Assembly (NCBI GenBank): GCA_964472905.1
Contig: CAYYMI010000059.1
Coordinates: 1 to 14,417 of the forward strand
DNA: 14,417 bases
Reading direction: 5' to 3'
Source of the DNA: Hellea sp964472905
Lineage (GTDB): Bacteria > Pseudomonadota > Alphaproteobacteria > Caulobacterales > Maricaulaceae
Below, piece after piece: positions 13,893-14,417 of this stretch. The notes under the pieces are model-generated. The model saw nothing but the letters and a program-made list of their open reading frames with translations. It ran no database searches and was not told the origin of the DNA. Both the position numbers and the translations under genes were made by a program. Numbering within the stretch: the stretch's first letter is position 1; every line of letters begins with the position of its first letter.

Positions 13893-14417
13893 TTAGGCCT
13901 TTTTCTCCCAGGCGAAGTGAGCAAACGCTGCGTCTAAAGGGGTATTGGCAAGGTGATTTGTATAATTGGACATAACCTTCATTGAGATACCTAAAATGAC
14001 TTCCAGGATTTGACGCTTTGTGAATCCAGCGTTTAGAAAATCTTGAACATCTGCGTCATCAACAACTCCCCGATTGCGGGAAACGTTAAGTGTAAAGTTA
14101 CGTAAAGCCTCTAATTTGGGGTTTGCAAGGGGCGTTTCATTTCGCAATGACTCGGAAATAGAGTCATCGATCTTCATGCCTTTAGCGACAGCTGTATGCG
14201 CAGGAACGCAATAATGGCAATTATGCTCTACGTTAACCGCTTGCCAAACAACAGTTATTTCTTCTCTCGTTAAACTGGATTTTACAAATAGATCATTAAT
14301 TGTTCTATAGCCTTGAAGAAGTCCGGGTGCCTCTCCCATTACAGCATGTAGATTTGGAATAAATCCTACCTGTTTTTTCGCTTTTTCGAGCAAAGCTTTA
14401 CTTTCCTCTGGTGCAGT
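13893..14417 (-). CDS. Carboxymuconolactone decarboxylase/AhpD-like family protein (5' end beyond window)
   Basis: The frame is open from the right edge (first visible residues TAPEESKALLEKAKKQ) to a TAA at 13895-13893, giving 174 visible codons. The TTG at 14393 is an internal codon, since homologous sequence continues upstream of it. The CMD/AhpD fold is indicated by GFIPNLHAVMGEAPGLLQGY (visible residues 18-37) and the redox motif EHNCHYCVPAHTAVAKG (64-80), with Cys67, Cys70 and His74 in the arrangement of AhpD-type alkylhydroperoxidases. It may reduce peroxides or disulfides, or serve an unknown redox role. It is on the same strand as the synthetase gene, 98 bases upstream of it, and could belong to the same transcription unit. 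Together with the FrnE-like, GST and ABM genes it adds another thiol-redox protein to the locus. Confidence 0.9.
   Translation of the reverse strand, partial: TAPEESKALLEKAKKQVGFIPNLHAVMGEAPGLLQGYRTINDLFVKSSLTREEITVVWQAVNVEHNCHYCVPAHTAVAKGMKIDDSISESLRNETPLANPKLEALRNFTLNVSRNRGVVDDADVQDFLNAGFTKRQILEVILGISMKVMSNYTNHLANTPLDAAFAHFAWEKKA

Noticed and set aside
14391..14393. TTG as the start of the CMD/AhpD-like protein.
   Set aside because: The frame stays open with family-like sequence to the right edge, so the true start lies outside the window.

Overview
The window is a densely coding piece of a proteobacterial chromosome, most likely alphaproteobacterial. The spinster-type MFS transporter, the stand-alone ACAD10/11-like acyl-CoA dehydrogenase, the AMACR-like racemase and the HSD10-like dehydrogenase are all common in marine and sphingomonad-like Alphaproteobacteria. 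Base composition is moderate (short stretches counted by hand fall between about 35 and 53 % GC), so a high-GC sphingomonad is not clearly favoured. A run of exactly 100 N shows a draft assembly. No RNA gene, mobile element or CRISPR array was seen, and no gene-free stretch exceeds about 130 bases.

Layout. (1) Positions 1-1735, minus strand: an enoyl-CoA hydratase/isomerase gene followed by an ACAD10/11-like acyl-CoA dehydrogenase that runs off the left edge. (2) Positions 1736-1860: a divergent promoter region with a 26-bp near-palindrome that overlaps plausible promoters. (3) Positions 1861-6506, plus strand: six closely spaced genes, namely an iron-ADH-fold dehydrogenase that has lost its metal ligands, a Nu-class (YghU-like) glutathione transferase, a second type of glutathione transferase, a second YghU-like transferase, a small ABM-domain monooxygenase and a cytoplasmic DsbA/FrnE-type thiol oxidoreductase. 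(4) Positions 6536-13794, minus strand and convergent with block 3: read in transcription order, acyl-CoA synthetase (interrupted by the N run), SCP2-type thiolase, acyl-CoA dehydrogenase, HSD10-like SDR, MFS transporter and alpha-methylacyl-CoA racemase, with gaps of 12-59 bases. (5) Positions 13893-14417: the 3' part of a carboxymuconolactone-decarboxylase/AhpD-like gene entering from the right edge.

How the genes may work together. Together with the hydratase at 926-1735, block 4 supplies uptake, CoA activation, alpha-methyl epimerisation, dehydrogenation, hydration, 3-hydroxy oxidation and thiolytic cleavage. That is a complete set for beta-oxidation of a 2-methyl-branched acid (isoprenoid, terpenoid or sterol side-chain type). 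Block 3 is rich in glutathione- and thiol-dependent enzymes. My inference is that the locus degrades a methyl-branched or aromatic substrate with a glutathione-conjugated step, by analogy with isoprene catabolism (isoGHIJ) or the Nu-class glutathione lyase of beta-aryl-ether breakdown. No initiating oxygenase is visible, so the substrate is unknown, and the two blocks may be independent neighbours.
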